The translations under genes and the position numbers were made by a program. A DNA stretch of 64,000 bases, from the NCBI RefSeq assembly GCF_014204895.1, contig NZ_JACHMF010000001.1, forward strand, positions 8,494,001-8,558,000. Direction: 5' to 3'. Under the pieces are notes generated by a model that had not been told where the DNA came from, made no database searches, and was given only the letters and a program-made list of their open reading frames with translations. This document shows, one piece after another, positions 18,445 to 27,337 of this stretch (its first letter is position 1; every line of letters begins with the position of its first letter). This stretch comes from Paractinoplanes abujensis. GTDB lineage: Bacteria; Actinomycetota; Actinomycetes; Mycobacteriales; Micromonosporaceae.

Positions 18445-20381
18445 GGAATCACCGTCCGCAGGGTGGTGCCGCCGGGTCCACTCTCCACGACCAGGCGGGC
18501 GTCCATGGTGGCGAGCCGGTCGGCCAGGCCTTCGAGGCCGCCGCCGGAGGTGATCGCGGCGCCGCCGTGGCCGTCGTCCGCCACCTCGACCCGCAGGCCC
18601 GGTTCGTCGCCGGTGAGGGTGACGGCCACCGTGGCCGCCCCGGAATGCTTGGCCGCGTTGGTCAGACCCTCGCTGATCACGAAGTAGGCCGTCGACTCGA
18701 CCTCGGCCGGCAGGCGGCGCGGCACGTCGACGGTCAGCCGGACCGGCAGCGGGGAACGGTCGGCCAGGAAACCGGCCGCGGCTTCGAGCCCGTCCTGCGT
18801 CAGCACCGCCGGGTGCAGGCCGCGCGCCATCTCCCGCAGCTCGGCGGTCGCCTCGAGCAATTGCGCCCGTACGCCCTCCGCCCGCGCGGCGACCGCATCG
18901 GAACCGTTCGCCGCGGCCAGCCGGACCACCGCACCCAGCTCCATGGCAACGGTCACGAGGCGCTGCTGCGCGCCGTCGTGCAGGTCCCGCTCGAGCCGGC
19001 GGCGCGCGGCGTCCCCCGCCGCGACCAGCCGCTGCGCGGTGGCCCGCAGCTCCAGCACCAGCCCGGCCTGCGCGGCCAGGTCGCCGACGAGCCGGCGTTC
19101 GGCCGCGGAGAGCTCGGTCGCAACCCCGGTCCGGCCGTTGGCCGGGCCGCCCTTGGCGACCGTGATCGCGCCCAGGAAGCGCTCGTCGTAGCGGATCGGG
19201 ACGAGGGTCTCGATGTCCGGGGCGGCCGGGAGCGGCACCGTCGCCGGCCACATCGAGACGGGACGCAAGGCGTCGGCCGGGCCGGTCCACAGCACGACCT
19301 GGTGGGCCCCCACGGCGTCGGCGACCGTTGCCGTCAGCGCGGCCAGCAGCCCACCGGTGGGCGCGGTGAGGTGCCCGGAAAGGCGCGACAGGGCCTCGTA
19401 CGGGGTGGCCCGGTGCCCGTAGACGAGCCGGTCGGCGAGCCGCTGCACCCGCCGGCGCAGCGGCTCGAAGGCGACGGCGACGAGGCCGGTGGCGATCAGC
19501 GACAGCAGGGTGCCGTAGCCGTCGACGAGGCGCCCGATCCCGGTCACGACCACGGCGTAGCCGAGCGTGACGACCGCGGCCATCGCGCCGAACACCAGCG
19601 ACTTGTTGATCACCGGGTCGATGTCGTAGAGGCGGTACCGCAGGATCGCCGCGCCCGCCGCGACAGCGACGAACGGGACGGCCAGCGTGCCCGCGAGCGG
19701 TGAACCCCACAGTGCCAGGCCGAGCACCATGACCGCGGCGGACACCGTCACGGCGTACAGGAACCAGCGCAGCTGGCGGGCCTCGTCGCCGTGGGCCCGC
19801 CGGACCCGCACGACGACACAGGCCGCCCAGGTCAGCTGAAAGAGCAGATAGGCCACCGGACGGACGGCGTCGTACAACTCCTGCGCCGCGGCCGCGCCCG
19901 CAAGCGTCAGGGGATGACCGGCGACCAGCCCGGTGCGGGCGTACTCGACCGGCCACAGGGCCGACGTCGTGGACAGCGCCAGCCCGGCGACGGCCAGGAC
20001 ACCGACGACCGGACGCCACCCGCGCGACGGCAGGCGTCCGTCGGGAAAGCTCATCACGGCCACACCGACCAGCACCAGCACGAGCGGCAGGGGCCAGACC
20101 CCGAACCAGCCGATCCACTCCGCGCCGGGCAGCGGGCCCGGGTGCAGGGCGTACTGGCGGCCGGTGAACATCACCGCATGGGCCAGGCCGACGGCCACGA
20201 AGAGCCGGCCCTCCCGGTTGCCGGGGCGGCGGTGCACCACGTAGAGGCCGACCGCGGTGAAAGTGGCCGCGATCAGGCCGTTGTGGAGGTTGGCGACGTG
20301 CCAGCCGAGCGCGAAGCCGGCGGCGACGAGCGCGGCCGCCACCACGCCCGCCGCCCGTCCCAGCACCCCGGCGCGGCTCAC
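18435..20381 (-). CDS. Membrane sensor histidine kinase, NarL-type (HisKA_3)
   Basis: 648 residues from a GTG at 20381. Residues about 5-290 hold several transmembrane helices, including the RYRLYDIDPVINKS junction common in actinobacterial kinases. A GAF-like region spans about 345-460. The dimerisation/phosphoacceptor helix reads RRRLERDLHDGAQQRLV (His in HDGAQ), and the HATPase has SEGLTNAAKHS (N box) and VADDGHGGA (G1). It should phosphorylate the response regulator whose start it overlaps. Signal unknown. It is divergent from the membrane-protein gene at 20488. Confidence 0.9.
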   Translation of the reverse strand: MSRAGVLGRAAGVVAAALVAAGFALGWHVANLHNGLIAATFTAVGLYVVHRRPGNREGRLFVAVGLAHAVMFTGRQYALHPGPLPGAEWIGWFGVWPLPLVLVLVGVAVMSFPDGRLPSRGWRPVVGVLAVAGLALSTTSALWPVEYARTGLVAGHPLTLAGAAAAQELYDAVRPVAYLLFQLTWAACVVVRVRRAHGDEARQLRWFLYAVTVSAAVMVLGLALWGSPLAGTLAVPFVAVAAGAAILRYRLYDIDPVINKSLVFGAMAAVVTLGYAVVVTGIGRLVDGYGTLLSLIATGLVAVAFEPLRRRVQRLADRLVYGHRATPYEALSRLSGHLTAPTGGLLAALTATVADAVGAHQVVLWTGPADALRPVSMWPATVPLPAAPDIETLVPIRYDERFLGAITVAKGGPANGRTGVATELSAAERRLVGDLAAQAGLVLELRATAQRLVAAGDAARRRLERDLHDGAQQRLVTVAMELGAVVRLAAANGSDAVAARAEGVRAQLLEATAELREMARGLHPAVLTQDGLEAAAGFLADRSPLPVRLTVDVPRRLPAEVESTAYFVISEGLTNAAKHSGAATVAVTLTGDEPGLRVEVADDGHGGAAITSGGGLEGLADRLATMDARLVVESGPGGTTLRTVIPCA

Positions 20382-20487
20382 GCCCGTATCGTGCCAGCGC
20401 CGGGCCGTTCGCGGACCAGGGTTGACCCGGCACTTTCGCAGGGGCCACCCGGATGATTGCGGCGGCGCGGGCGGCGACGGTCGGCGT

Positions 20488-21051
20488 ATGACTTCCACCC
20501 CGCTCGACCGCACCCTCAACGCCTCGCTGATCGTCGCCCCGGTCGTCTACCTGATCGCCGACGTCCTCTACGCCGTGCGCGGCTGGGACGACCCGGCCGC
20601 CGCCGTCTTCCACATCCTCGGCGCGGTGGCCTACACCGTCGTCGTGCTGCGTCTGGTCACCCTCGGCAGCGGCCGGCTCGCGGTGGCCCTGCTGCTGGTG
20701 GGCGCTCTGGGCGCGGCCGGCAACGTCGCGTACGGCTTCAACACCATCCACGTCGCGCTGGGCGACACCGACCTGGTCGACGCGGGTGGGGCCGCGACGA
20801 TCATCAAGCCGCTCGGCCTGTTCTTCCCGCTGACCCTGTTGCTGGCCGTGGCCGTCCTGCGCCCCCGGGGCCCCGCCGGGGTCGCGCCGCTGCTGCTGGT
20901 GGCCGGTCTGGCCTGGCCGGTCGCGCACATCGCGAACATCGGCTGGCTGGCCGTGGCGGTCAACCTGGTCCTGGTGGCCGCGTTCGGCGCCGCGGCCCGC
21001 GGCCCGCTGCGCACCATGCCGCCTGCGACCGCACCAGTCGGGCACCCCTGA
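20488..21051 (+). CDS. Small integral membrane protein, unknown function
   Basis: 187 residues. The ATG at 20488 is the first in-frame start after the divergent kinase gene; longer versions would run antisense through that kinase. The sequence has about six hydrophobic helices with short loops and a conserved-looking YGFNTIHVALGDTD loop. I do not recognise a family. It is divergent from the two-component system with about 106 bp between starts, so it could be a target of that regulator, but no repeat supports this. Confidence 0.65.
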   Translation: MTSTPLDRTLNASLIVAPVVYLIADVLYAVRGWDDPAAAVFHILGAVAYTVVVLRLVTLGSGRLAVALLLVGALGAAGNVAYGFNTIHVALGDTDLVDAGGAATIIKPLGLFFPLTLLLAVAVLRPRGPAGVAPLLLVAGLAWPVAHIANIGWLAVAVNLVLVAAFGAAARGPLRTMPPATAPVGHP

Positions 21052-21233
21052 CGACCCCGGTCACCGCTACTGGCCCGTACGGGTTGATCCAGCATGGGTC
21101 GCTGACTGCCGGTGCCCGCGTCGTGTCTGGTCGTGCTGCCGGCCGGGCGCCGCCCCGCCGACGCGGAGGCCCCGCGCCGCCTCTGACGGTTCCGGAACTG
21201 CTGGGGACGTTCAGCTGTTCACCTGCGGGAACG

Positions 21234-21320
21234 GTAAGAAAGCGCTTCCCGGGCGTCTCACCAGGCATTGACAGGTGCCGAGATGCCGGTTCACAGTGTC
21301 GTCACAAAGAGCGCTTTCAC
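21234..21320 (+). promoter_or_regulatory. Putative GH16 promoter flanked by two AGCGCT operator-like sites
   Basis: The 325-bp gap between 21051 and 21377 holds no convincing gene. GAAAGCGCTTCC (21238-21249) is a near-palindrome centred on CpG. A second copy of GAAAGCGCT lies in the opposite orientation at 21310-21318. Between them is TTGACA (21268-21273), followed 18 nt later by CACAGT (21292-21297) as a possible -10. LacI-family repressors of glycan genes in actinobacteria bind CpG-centred palindromes of this type, and a LacI gene lies two genes downstream. The bases before 21230 show nothing I can name. Confidence 0.5.
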
Positions 21321-21376
21321 AAGCCGGTCCCCAGGTTGAAATCGCTCGGACACATCCCCTAAAGCAGGAGTCCTCC

Positions 21377-23152
21377 ATGACATCCCCGGTCCTGGACGGG
21401 CTCGGGACGCCTCGTAACAGCAAGAGGTTGTCCCCGGCCCGGATTCTCACGCTCGGCGCGGCCCTCTTCGGGCTGATCGCCGCCTACTTCGTCGTGACCA
21501 CCCAGAACGCGCAGGCGGCCGAGGTGGTCGTCTCGCAGGGCAAGCCCGCCACGGCCAGCTCGACCGAGGTGGCCGGCGCCTACCTGCCCGGCGAGGCCGT
21601 CGACGGCAACAACGGCACCCGCTGGGCCAGCGCGTTCACCGCGAACGCGTGGTGGCAGGTCGACCTCGGCGCGGCCACCGCGGTCAGCCGGATCGCCATC
21701 AACTGGGAGGGGGCCTACGCCAAGGGCTTCAACGTCCAGTTCTCGACCAACGGCACGAGCTTCACCCAGGCGTACACCACCACGACCGGCGCCGGCGGCC
21801 AGCAGAGCATCGCGGTCACCGGCACCGCCCGGTACGTGCGGATCAACCTGACCGAGCGCGCGCTTCCGGCGTACGGCTACTCGTTCTGGGAGTTCCAGGT
21901 GTTCTCGGGCGGCCCGACGACCCCGCCCACCACCCCGCCGACGACGCCCCCCACGACCCCGCCGGGCGGCACCACGCGGCTGCTCTCCTACAACAAGCCC
22001 GCGCAGGCCAGCACCTGGCAGAACGACGTCAACTGCAACCCGTGCAGCCCGGACAAGGCGTTCGACAACGACCCGGCCAGCCGCTGGGCCACCAGTTCGA
22101 CGAACGGCTGGGTGGACCCGGGCTGGATCTCGGTCGACCTGGGCGCGACGGCCACCATCAGCCAGGTCGTGCTGCAGTGGGACCCGGCGTACGGGAAGAG
22201 CTATCAGATCCAGGTGTCCAACGACAATGTGAACTGGACGCCCATCTTCTCCACGACCACCGGTGACGGGCTCAAGGACGTCATCAACGCCACCGGCACC
22301 GGCCGCTACGTGCGGATGTACGGCACCCAGCGGAGCAGCGCGTACGGCTACTCGCTGTGGGAGTTCAGTGTCTACGGCACGGGCGGCGCGCCGAACAACC
22401 CGCCGGCCCCGCCCGCCGACCCGTCGTTCCCCGCCTCCCGCCTGGTCTTCGAGGACAACTTCAACGACCCGGCCGGCACCAAGCCGAGCACGGCCAAGTG
22501 GACGTACGACCCGGGTGTCCCGCAGAACGGCGAGATCCAGTACTACACGCCGAACAGCGAGAACGCGCAGACCGACGGGCAGGGCAGCCTGGTCATCGAG
22601 GCCCGCCGGCAGGACTACCAGGGCCGGCAGTACACCTCGGCCCGGATGAACACCGGCGGCAAGTTCAGCGCCCAGTACGGCCGGTTCGAGGCCCGGATCA
22701 AGGTGCCGAAGGGCAACGGCCTGTGGCCCGCGTTCTGGATGATGGGCGAGGACTTCCTCAGTGGACGTCCGTGGCCGTACAACGGCGAGATCGACATCAT
22801 GGAGGTTCTGGGCCGCAACACCAACGAGATGTACACGACGCTGCACGCCCCGGCCTACAACGGTGGCGGCGGCTACGGCCAGAAGAACGCGGCCGGGGTC
22901 GACCTGTCGCAGGACTTCCACGTGTACGCGGCCGAGTGGGACAGCAAGGGCATCCGGTTCTTCCTGGACGGCCGGCAGGTCTTCAACGCCGACAAGGCCA
23001 CCGTGGAGAACACCCGCGGCCCGTGGATCTTCGACCACAAGTTCTACCTGATCCTCAACCTGGCCGTCGGCGGCGACTTCCCCGGCCCGATCGACGCGAC
23101 CACGCCGTTCCCGTCCCGCATGCTCGTCGACTACGTGCGGGTGTACCAGTGA
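21377..23152 (+). CDS. Secreted GH16 beta-glucanase with two F5/8-type-C (CBM32-like) domains
   Basis: 591 residues; AGGAG lies 7 nt before the ATG. A signal peptide ends near ANA/AEV-like residues 46-49. Domain 1 (about 50-185) is F5/8-type C: ASSTEVAGAYLPGEAVDGN, RWASAF, WWQVDLG. A Pro/Thr linker (about 190-207) follows, then a second F5/8-type C domain (about 210-335; DPASRWATSS, WISVDLG). GH16 catalytic domain (about 350-591): GEIDIMEVLG carries the E-x-D-x-x-E catalytic residues, with WPAFWMMGE before it. The laminarinase-like form suggests endo-beta-1,3- or mixed-linkage glucan cleavage outside the cell. Its stop overlaps the next gene's GTG by 4 nt. Confidence 0.92.
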   Translation: MTSPVLDGLGTPRNSKRLSPARILTLGAALFGLIAAYFVVTTQNAQAAEVVVSQGKPATASSTEVAGAYLPGEAVDGNNGTRWASAFTANAWWQVDLGAATAVSRIAINWEGAYAKGFNVQFSTNGTSFTQAYTTTTGAGGQQSIAVTGTARYVRINLTERALPAYGYSFWEFQVFSGGPTTPPTTPPTTPPTTPPGGTTRLLSYNKPAQASTWQNDVNCNPCSPDKAFDNDPASRWATSSTNGWVDPGWISVDLGATATISQVVLQWDPAYGKSYQIQVSNDNVNWTPIFSTTTGDGLKDVINATGTGRYVRMYGTQRSSAYGYSLWEFSVYGTGGAPNNPPAPPADPSFPASRLVFEDNFNDPAGTKPSTAKWTYDPGVPQNGEIQYYTPNSENAQTDGQGSLVIEARRQDYQGRQYTSARMNTGGKFSAQYGRFEARIKVPKGNGLWPAFWMMGEDFLSGRPWPYNGEIDIMEVLGRNTNEMYTTLHAPAYNGGGGYGQKNAAGVDLSQDFHVYAAEWDSKGIRFFLDGRQVFNADKATVENTRGPWIFDHKFYLILNLAVGGDFPGPIDATTPFPSRMLVDYVRVYQ

Positions 23153-24408
23153 GGGCCCGCATCCTCGTCGCCGCGGCGCTGCTGGCCACCTCGGCGATCG
23201 CGATCGCGACCCGCGCCGATGCCGCCGACACCCTGATCTCGCAGGGCAAGACGGCCACCGCGTCGTCGTCGGAGTCCGCGGCGTTCCCCGCCTCGAACGC
23301 GGTCGACGGCAATCTCGGCACCCGCTGGTCGAGCGCGTTCAGCGACCCGCAGTGGCTGCAGGTCGACCTGGGCGCTTCGGCCACCATCTCGTCGGTGGTG
23401 CTCAACTGGGAGGCCGCGTACGCCCGCGGCTTCAGCCTCAAGACGTCGGCCAACGGCTCCTCGTGGACGACGATCTACAACACCACCAACGGCGCCGGCG
23501 GCCGGCAGGCCCTGACGGTCAGCGGGACCGGGCGTTACGTCCGGCTCGAGACCACCGTACGGGCCACGCAGTGGGGTGTTTCCCTGACGGAGTTCCAGGT
23601 GTACGGCAGTGGGGGCGGCGGTGGCACCACGCCCACGATCCCGCCGGGCGCCGTACGGGTGGCCGAGTTCCTGGCCGACTGCCCGTTCAGCCACCGGTTG
23701 CCGGACGACCCGATCATCTTCCCGGGGTTGCCGGGGGCGTCGCACATGCACAGCTTCTTCGGCAGCACCGTGACGAACGCCTACAGCACCACGCAGGACC
23801 TGCTCAACGCGAACAGCAACTGCAACCCGTCGATCGACAAGTCGTCGTACTGGATCCCGACCTTCTACAACGGCAACACCCCGGTCGAGCCGACCACCGG
23901 CATCTTCTACTACCTGGGGGAGGGGGTGCGCGACGACCTGATCGCGCAGACCCAGCCGTTCCCGCTCGGCCTGCGCATCGTGGCCGGCAACGCGAAGGCC
24001 ACCGGGCCCAACGACAACACCATCTCGCGGTGGTCGTGTCTGCACGCGGGTGAGGTGGGCTCGTCGCACGACTTCGTCACCTGCCCGCCGGGCACGATGC
24101 TGGAGTCGTACCTCGACTTCCCGCACTGCTGGGACGGCGTCAACCTGGACTCGCCTGATCACAAGAGCCACATGGCGTACCCGGTGAACAACGCCTGCCC
24201 GGCCAGCCACCCGGTCGTGGTGCCGAAGCTGCGGCAGGTCATGCGGTACCCGGTCAACGGCAACCCGGCGAACTTCCGGCTGGCCTCCGGGCCGGGTTAC
24301 ACGATGCACGGCGACTTCTTCAACGCCTGGCCGGTGGACGAGCTGGCCCGGCGGGTGAACGACTGCATCCGGCCGATCATCAAGTGCGGTACGGACGGAC
24401 GTCCGTAA
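23149..24408 (+). CDS. Secreted F5/8-type-C plus DUF1996 protein
   Basis: 419 residues; the GTG overlaps the GH16 stop (GTGA). Signal peptide about residues 1-25 (ILVAAALLATSAIAIA). F5/8-type C domain about 27-160, close in sequence to domain 1 of the GH16 protein (SNAVDGNLGTRWSSAF, WLQVDLGASATIS). After a short Gly/Thr linker, DUF1996 spans about 170-405: FLADCPFSHRLPDDPI, GASHMHSFFG, HCWDGVNLDSPDHKSHMAYP. DUF1996 is widespread in fungi and actinomycetes; its biochemistry is not established to my knowledge. Its conserved His, Cys and Asp residues suggest metal binding or catalysis. Coupling to a GH16 implies a role in the same extracellular glucan programme. Confidence 0.88.
   Translation: MRARILVAAALLATSAIAIATRADAADTLISQGKTATASSSESAAFPASNAVDGNLGTRWSSAFSDPQWLQVDLGASATISSVVLNWEAAYARGFSLKTSANGSSWTTIYNTTNGAGGRQALTVSGTGRYVRLETTVRATQWGVSLTEFQVYGSGGGGGTTPTIPPGAVRVAEFLADCPFSHRLPDDPIIFPGLPGASHMHSFFGSTVTNAYSTTQDLLNANSNCNPSIDKSSYWIPTFYNGNTPVEPTTGIFYYLGEGVRDDLIAQTQPFPLGLRIVAGNAKATGPNDNTISRWSCLHAGEVGSSHDFVTCPPGTMLESYLDFPHCWDGVNLDSPDHKSHMAYPVNNACPASHPVVVPKLRQVMRYPVNGNPANFRLASGPGYTMHGDFFNAWPVDELARRVNDCIRPIIKCGTDGRP
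24395..24406. promoter_or_regulatory. CpG-centred palindrome upstream of lacI-type gene
   Basis: ACGGACGTCCGT is a perfect 12-bp palindrome overlapping the DUF1996 stop codon, about 77 bp before the LacI-type regulator. Centre and length fit a LacI-family half-operator pair, so autoregulation is possible. It could also be chance in GC-rich DNA. Confidence 0.3.
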
Positions 24409-24482
24409 TGACTACGGGTGTCGCCGGCGGAGAACATGACGGCGGCGGCACCCGTCCCCAGCTCACTGCTATAACGGAGCGC

Positions 24483-25520
24483 ATGACAACCCGGCCCGCG
24501 CGCGGTGGGCAGCACCCGACGATGGACCAGGTCGCTGAGGCGGCCGGGGTGTCGCGCGCGACGGTCTCCCGAGTGATCAACGGCGCTCCCAGCGTGGACG
24601 CCAAGATCCGCGAGATGGTGCAGCGGGCGATCGCCGAGACCGGCTACGTGCCCAACGTCGCCGCCCGCAGCCTGGTGACCCGCCGCTCGAACTCGGTGGC
24701 GCTGGTGATCAGCGAGCCCGACCGGCCCGACAACAACTCCTTCCTCAACCGCATCTTCACCGACCCGTACTTCGGCCGGATCACGGCGGGCGCCACGGGG
24801 GCGTTGCGCCCGCACGACGTCCACCTGGTGGTCATCCCGACCGACTCCACCGACCACCACCAGGTGATCCGCTACCTGCGGCAGGGGCACGTGGACGGGG
24901 TGCTGCTGATCAGCAGCCACGAGCAGGACACGCTGCCCCGCCAGGTGCACGAGCTGGGCATCCCGGCCGTGGTGTCGGCCCGGCCCACGTCCCCCATCGC
25001 GGTCAGCTACGTCGACGTCGACCAGCGGCTCGGTGCCCGGCTGGCCGCGGAACGCCTGCTCGACCGCGGGTGCCGCCGGCTGGCCACGATCAGCGGGCCG
25101 CTGGACATCCCGAGCGGCCTCGACCGGCTGGAAGGCTTCCAGGCGCATCTGGCCGGCCGGGAGGTGCCGGCGGTGGAGGGCGACTTCACCCGGGCCGGCG
25201 GCGAGACCGCGGCGCGGCGGCTGCTCGCGGAGCATCCGGAGATCGACGGGCTGTTCGTGGCGAACGACCTGATGGCCGAGGGGGCTCTGCGCGCGGTGCA
25301 GGATCTGGGCCGCCGCGTGCCGGACGACATCGCCGTGGTCGGCTTCGACGACAGCAGCGCCGCGCTCGACTGCCGGCCGCTGCTGACCACCGTGCGCCAG
25401 CCGGTCGAGGAGATGGCGGCCGAGATGGCCGAGGTGCTGCTGGCGCACATCGCCGCGCCGGGGCGGCTGCCGCGCTCGGTGACGTTCCAGCCGACCTTGG
25501 TCGTCCGGGAGTCGGCATAG
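24483..25520 (+). CDS. LacI-family transcriptional regulator
   Basis: 345 residues. The ATG at 24483 places the HTH at the N-terminus (MDQVAEAAGVSRATVSRVIN, residues about 14-33) with the hinge helix VPNVAARSLV. The sugar-binding core follows: VALVISEPDRP, DGVLLISS, YVDVDQRLGARLAAERLL, and DDIAVVGFDDSSAA near the C-terminus. GGAG lies close upstream, and TATAAC (24470-24475) may be its -10. It likely represses the adjacent GH16-DUF1996 genes until a glucan oligosaccharide binds; this is inference from adjacency and the operator-like sites. Confidence 0.9.
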   Translation: MTTRPARGGQHPTMDQVAEAAGVSRATVSRVINGAPSVDAKIREMVQRAIAETGYVPNVAARSLVTRRSNSVALVISEPDRPDNNSFLNRIFTDPYFGRITAGATGALRPHDVHLVVIPTDSTDHHQVIRYLRQGHVDGVLLISSHEQDTLPRQVHELGIPAVVSARPTSPIAVSYVDVDQRLGARLAAERLLDRGCRRLATISGPLDIPSGLDRLEGFQAHLAGREVPAVEGDFTRAGGETAARRLLAEHPEIDGLFVANDLMAEGALRAVQDLGRRVPDDIAVVGFDDSSAALDCRPLLTTVRQPVEEMAAEMAEVLLAHIAAPGRLPRSVTFQPTLVVRESA

Positions 25521-25523
25521 TCT
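25518..25523 (+). promoter_or_regulatory. -10 box for SDR gene formed from the lacI stop codon
   Basis: TAGTCT begins with the TAG stop of the LacI gene and lies 7 nt before the ATG at 25531. There is no SD between them, so a leaderless mRNA is likely. A weak TTGGTC (25497-25502) could be the -35. Confidence 0.45.
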
Positions 25524-25530
25524 CGGGGGC

Positions 25531-26175
25531 ATGGACATTCTTGTCGCCGGCGGCCACGGTCAGGTCGCCCTTCGTCTGCTCAAGCTGCTCGCCGCCGGGG
25601 GCCACACCGCCCGCGGCCTGATCCGCAAGCCCGAGCACGCCGCCGACCTGCAGGCCGTCGGGGCGGTTCCGGTGATCGGCGACCTCGAGAACGACGAGTC
25701 CCTTTCCCCGTACGTCAAGGGCGCCGACGCCGTCGTGTTCGCGGCCGGGGCCGGACCGGGCAGCGGGGCCGCCCGCAAGCGCACCGTCGACCTGGGCGGC
25801 GCGGTCAAGCTGGCCGACGCGGCCGTCGACCAGGGCGTCCGGCGTTATGTGATGGTGTCGTCGATCGGCGCCCAGGATCCCGCGGCCGGCGGCGAGACCA
25901 TGCAGCCGTATCTGGAGGCCAAGGCCGAGGCCGACGCGTACGTCACGGCCCGCGCCGACCTGGACTGGACGATCGTGCGCCCGGGCGGCCTGACCGACGA
26001 GCCCGGCACCGGCCTGGTCACCGTCTCGCGCGAGCTGGGCCACCGGGCGTCGGTGCCCCGCGACGACGTGGCGGCGGTGATCGCGGCCTGCCTCACCACG
26101 CCATCGACCATCGGGGTGACCTTCGAGCTTTTCGGCGGTGAGACCCCCGTCGATGAGGCGCTGCGCTCATTGTGA
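25531..26175 (+). CDS. NAD(P)-binding atypical SDR (YwnB/NmrA-like)
   Basis: 214 residues. It begins with the nucleotide-binding motif MDILVAGGHGQVALRLLKLL (GGxGxxA type), then DAVVFAAGAGPGSG, and YVMVSSIGA in the place of the SDR Ser. YLEAKAEADAYV follows and WTIVRPGGLTDEP near residue 150. This is the atypical SDR5-like group of NAD(P)H-binding proteins often annotated as sugar epimerase-like; substrate unknown. The gene starts 10 bp after the LacI gene but appears to have its own leaderless promoter. Confidence 0.85.
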   Translation: MDILVAGGHGQVALRLLKLLAAGGHTARGLIRKPEHAADLQAVGAVPVIGDLENDESLSPYVKGADAVVFAAGAGPGSGAARKRTVDLGGAVKLADAAVDQGVRRYVMVSSIGAQDPAAGGETMQPYLEAKAEADAYVTARADLDWTIVRPGGLTDEPGTGLVTVSRELGHRASVPRDDVAAVIAACLTTPSTIGVTFELFGGETPVDEALRSL

Positions 26176-26197
26176 TGGGTCGCTAACGTAACGTTCC

Positions 26198-26911
26198 ATG
26201 GGGAGCGAGTCGACCGCCGGGGCGCTGCTGGCCGCGGGCAACGAGGCGATGCTCGAGGCGGCGTACCGCACCGGCGACTTCCTGTCCGCATGGCAGCTGC
26301 TGGAGGGGGCACGCCGCCGTGCCTGCGACGAGGCGAACCGCGTCGAGGAGGCGGCCGCCCTGACCCGGCTGGGCCTGCTGGCGCACTTCGCGGCGATCGG
26401 CGGCGACCTCTCCCGGGCCGACTGGGCCACCGAGGAGCAGCTGTTCACGGCCGCACTGCGCATCCAGCGCGAGGTGGGTGACCCGGCCGGCGCCGCCGAG
26501 TCGCTGTTCGGGCTGGGCCTGGTGCATCAGGTGCTGCGGGGCGACTGGACGACCGCGATGCCCTATTACACCGAGGCTTTGAACCTGGCCGAGAGCTACG
26601 CCGACGAGATGGTGCGCTCCGAGGTGCACCGGCACATCGGCTTCTTCCACGTCTTCGTCTCCGGCGATTTCGAGCGCGGCCTGCGTCACCTGCGCATGTC
26701 CCAGGTGCTGCGGGAACGGTACGGCGACCCGCGCCGGGTGGCCACCGGCACGCTCGCGCTGGGCGAGGCCGAGCTGGCGGCGGGCAACCTCGCGGAGGCC
26801 TTGCGCCTGCTGCGCGAGGCGGTCAGCCAGGCCCGCCAGGCCAACCTGTCGCCCCAGCGCGTCGGCTGGGCCGAGCACGCCCTCGCAGATGCCGAGCGCG
26901 CCGCCGCATAG
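26198..26911 (+). CDS. TPR-repeat protein, unknown partner
   Basis: 237 residues, soluble and all-helical in appearance. Repeated A/L/G spacing consistent with tetratricopeptide units is visible from about residue 40 to 230 (AAALTRLGLLAHFAAIGGD, SLFGLGLVHQVLRGDWTTA, GTLALGEAELAAGNLAEAL). There is no DNA-binding or kinase domain. No SD; TAACGT (26184-26189) lies 8 nt before the ATG and could give a leaderless mRNA. Probably a protein-interaction scaffold. Confidence 0.75.
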   Translation: MGSESTAGALLAAGNEAMLEAAYRTGDFLSAWQLLEGARRRACDEANRVEEAAALTRLGLLAHFAAIGGDLSRADWATEEQLFTAALRIQREVGDPAGAAESLFGLGLVHQVLRGDWTTAMPYYTEALNLAESYADEMVRSEVHRHIGFFHVFVSGDFERGLRHLRMSQVLRERYGDPRRVATGTLALGEAELAAGNLAEALRLLREAVSQARQANLSPQRVGWAEHALADAERAAA

Positions 26912-26928
26912 CTGCTCAAAATACGGGC

Positions 26929-27336
26929 ATGCGGCGCCCCGTGATTCTCAGAAACGTGCTGGTCAGCGCCGTGATGCTGCTGACCGCGGCCGGTTGTGCC
27001 ACGGTCGGTGAGCGCGAACGGACCGCGGCCGAGCTGGCGCTGCGGCTGCTCACCGCGGTCGACGCGGGCGACGGCGAGGCGGCCTGCGCCGTGCTCGCGC
27101 CGGGCACGGTGCGCACCGTGGCCGAGGACGAGCCGTGCCCGCAGGCGATCCTCGACAAGGACCTGCCCCGCCCCGGCACTGTGGTCGAGACCTCCGTCTA
27201 CGGGCAGTGGGCCCAGGTCGAGCTGGACGACGACACGGTCTTCCTGGGCGCCTTCCCGGGCGGCTGGCGGGTGGTGGCGGCCGGGTGCACACCGCAGGCG
27301 AGCCGCCCGTACGTGTGCACGGTCGAGGGGGACTGA
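26929..27336 (+). CDS. Putative lipoprotein, unknown function
   Basis: 135 residues. Type II signal with lipobox LTAAGC: VILRNVLVSAVMLLTAAGC, so lipid-anchored outside the membrane with Cys about residue 23. The mature part (AAELALRLLTAVDAGDGEAA, VLAPGTVRTVAEDEPCP) resembles small actinobacterial NTF2-like or DUF4878-like secreted domains, but I cannot assign one. Three further cysteines may form disulfides. The next small gene starts 1 nt after its TGA, so the two are probably co-translated. Confidence 0.75.
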   Translation: MRRPVILRNVLVSAVMLLTAAGCATVGERERTAAELALRLLTAVDAGDGEAACAVLAPGTVRTVAEDEPCPQAILDKDLPRPGTVVETSVYGQWAQVELDDDTVFLGAFPGGWRVVAAGCTPQASRPYVCTVEGD

Positions 27337-27337
27337 C

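Noticed and set aside
20257..20487. N-terminal extension of the membrane protein at 20488
   Set aside because: It would be antisense to the kinase start and its composition is not membrane-like; the ATG at 20488 begins the hydrophobic protein.
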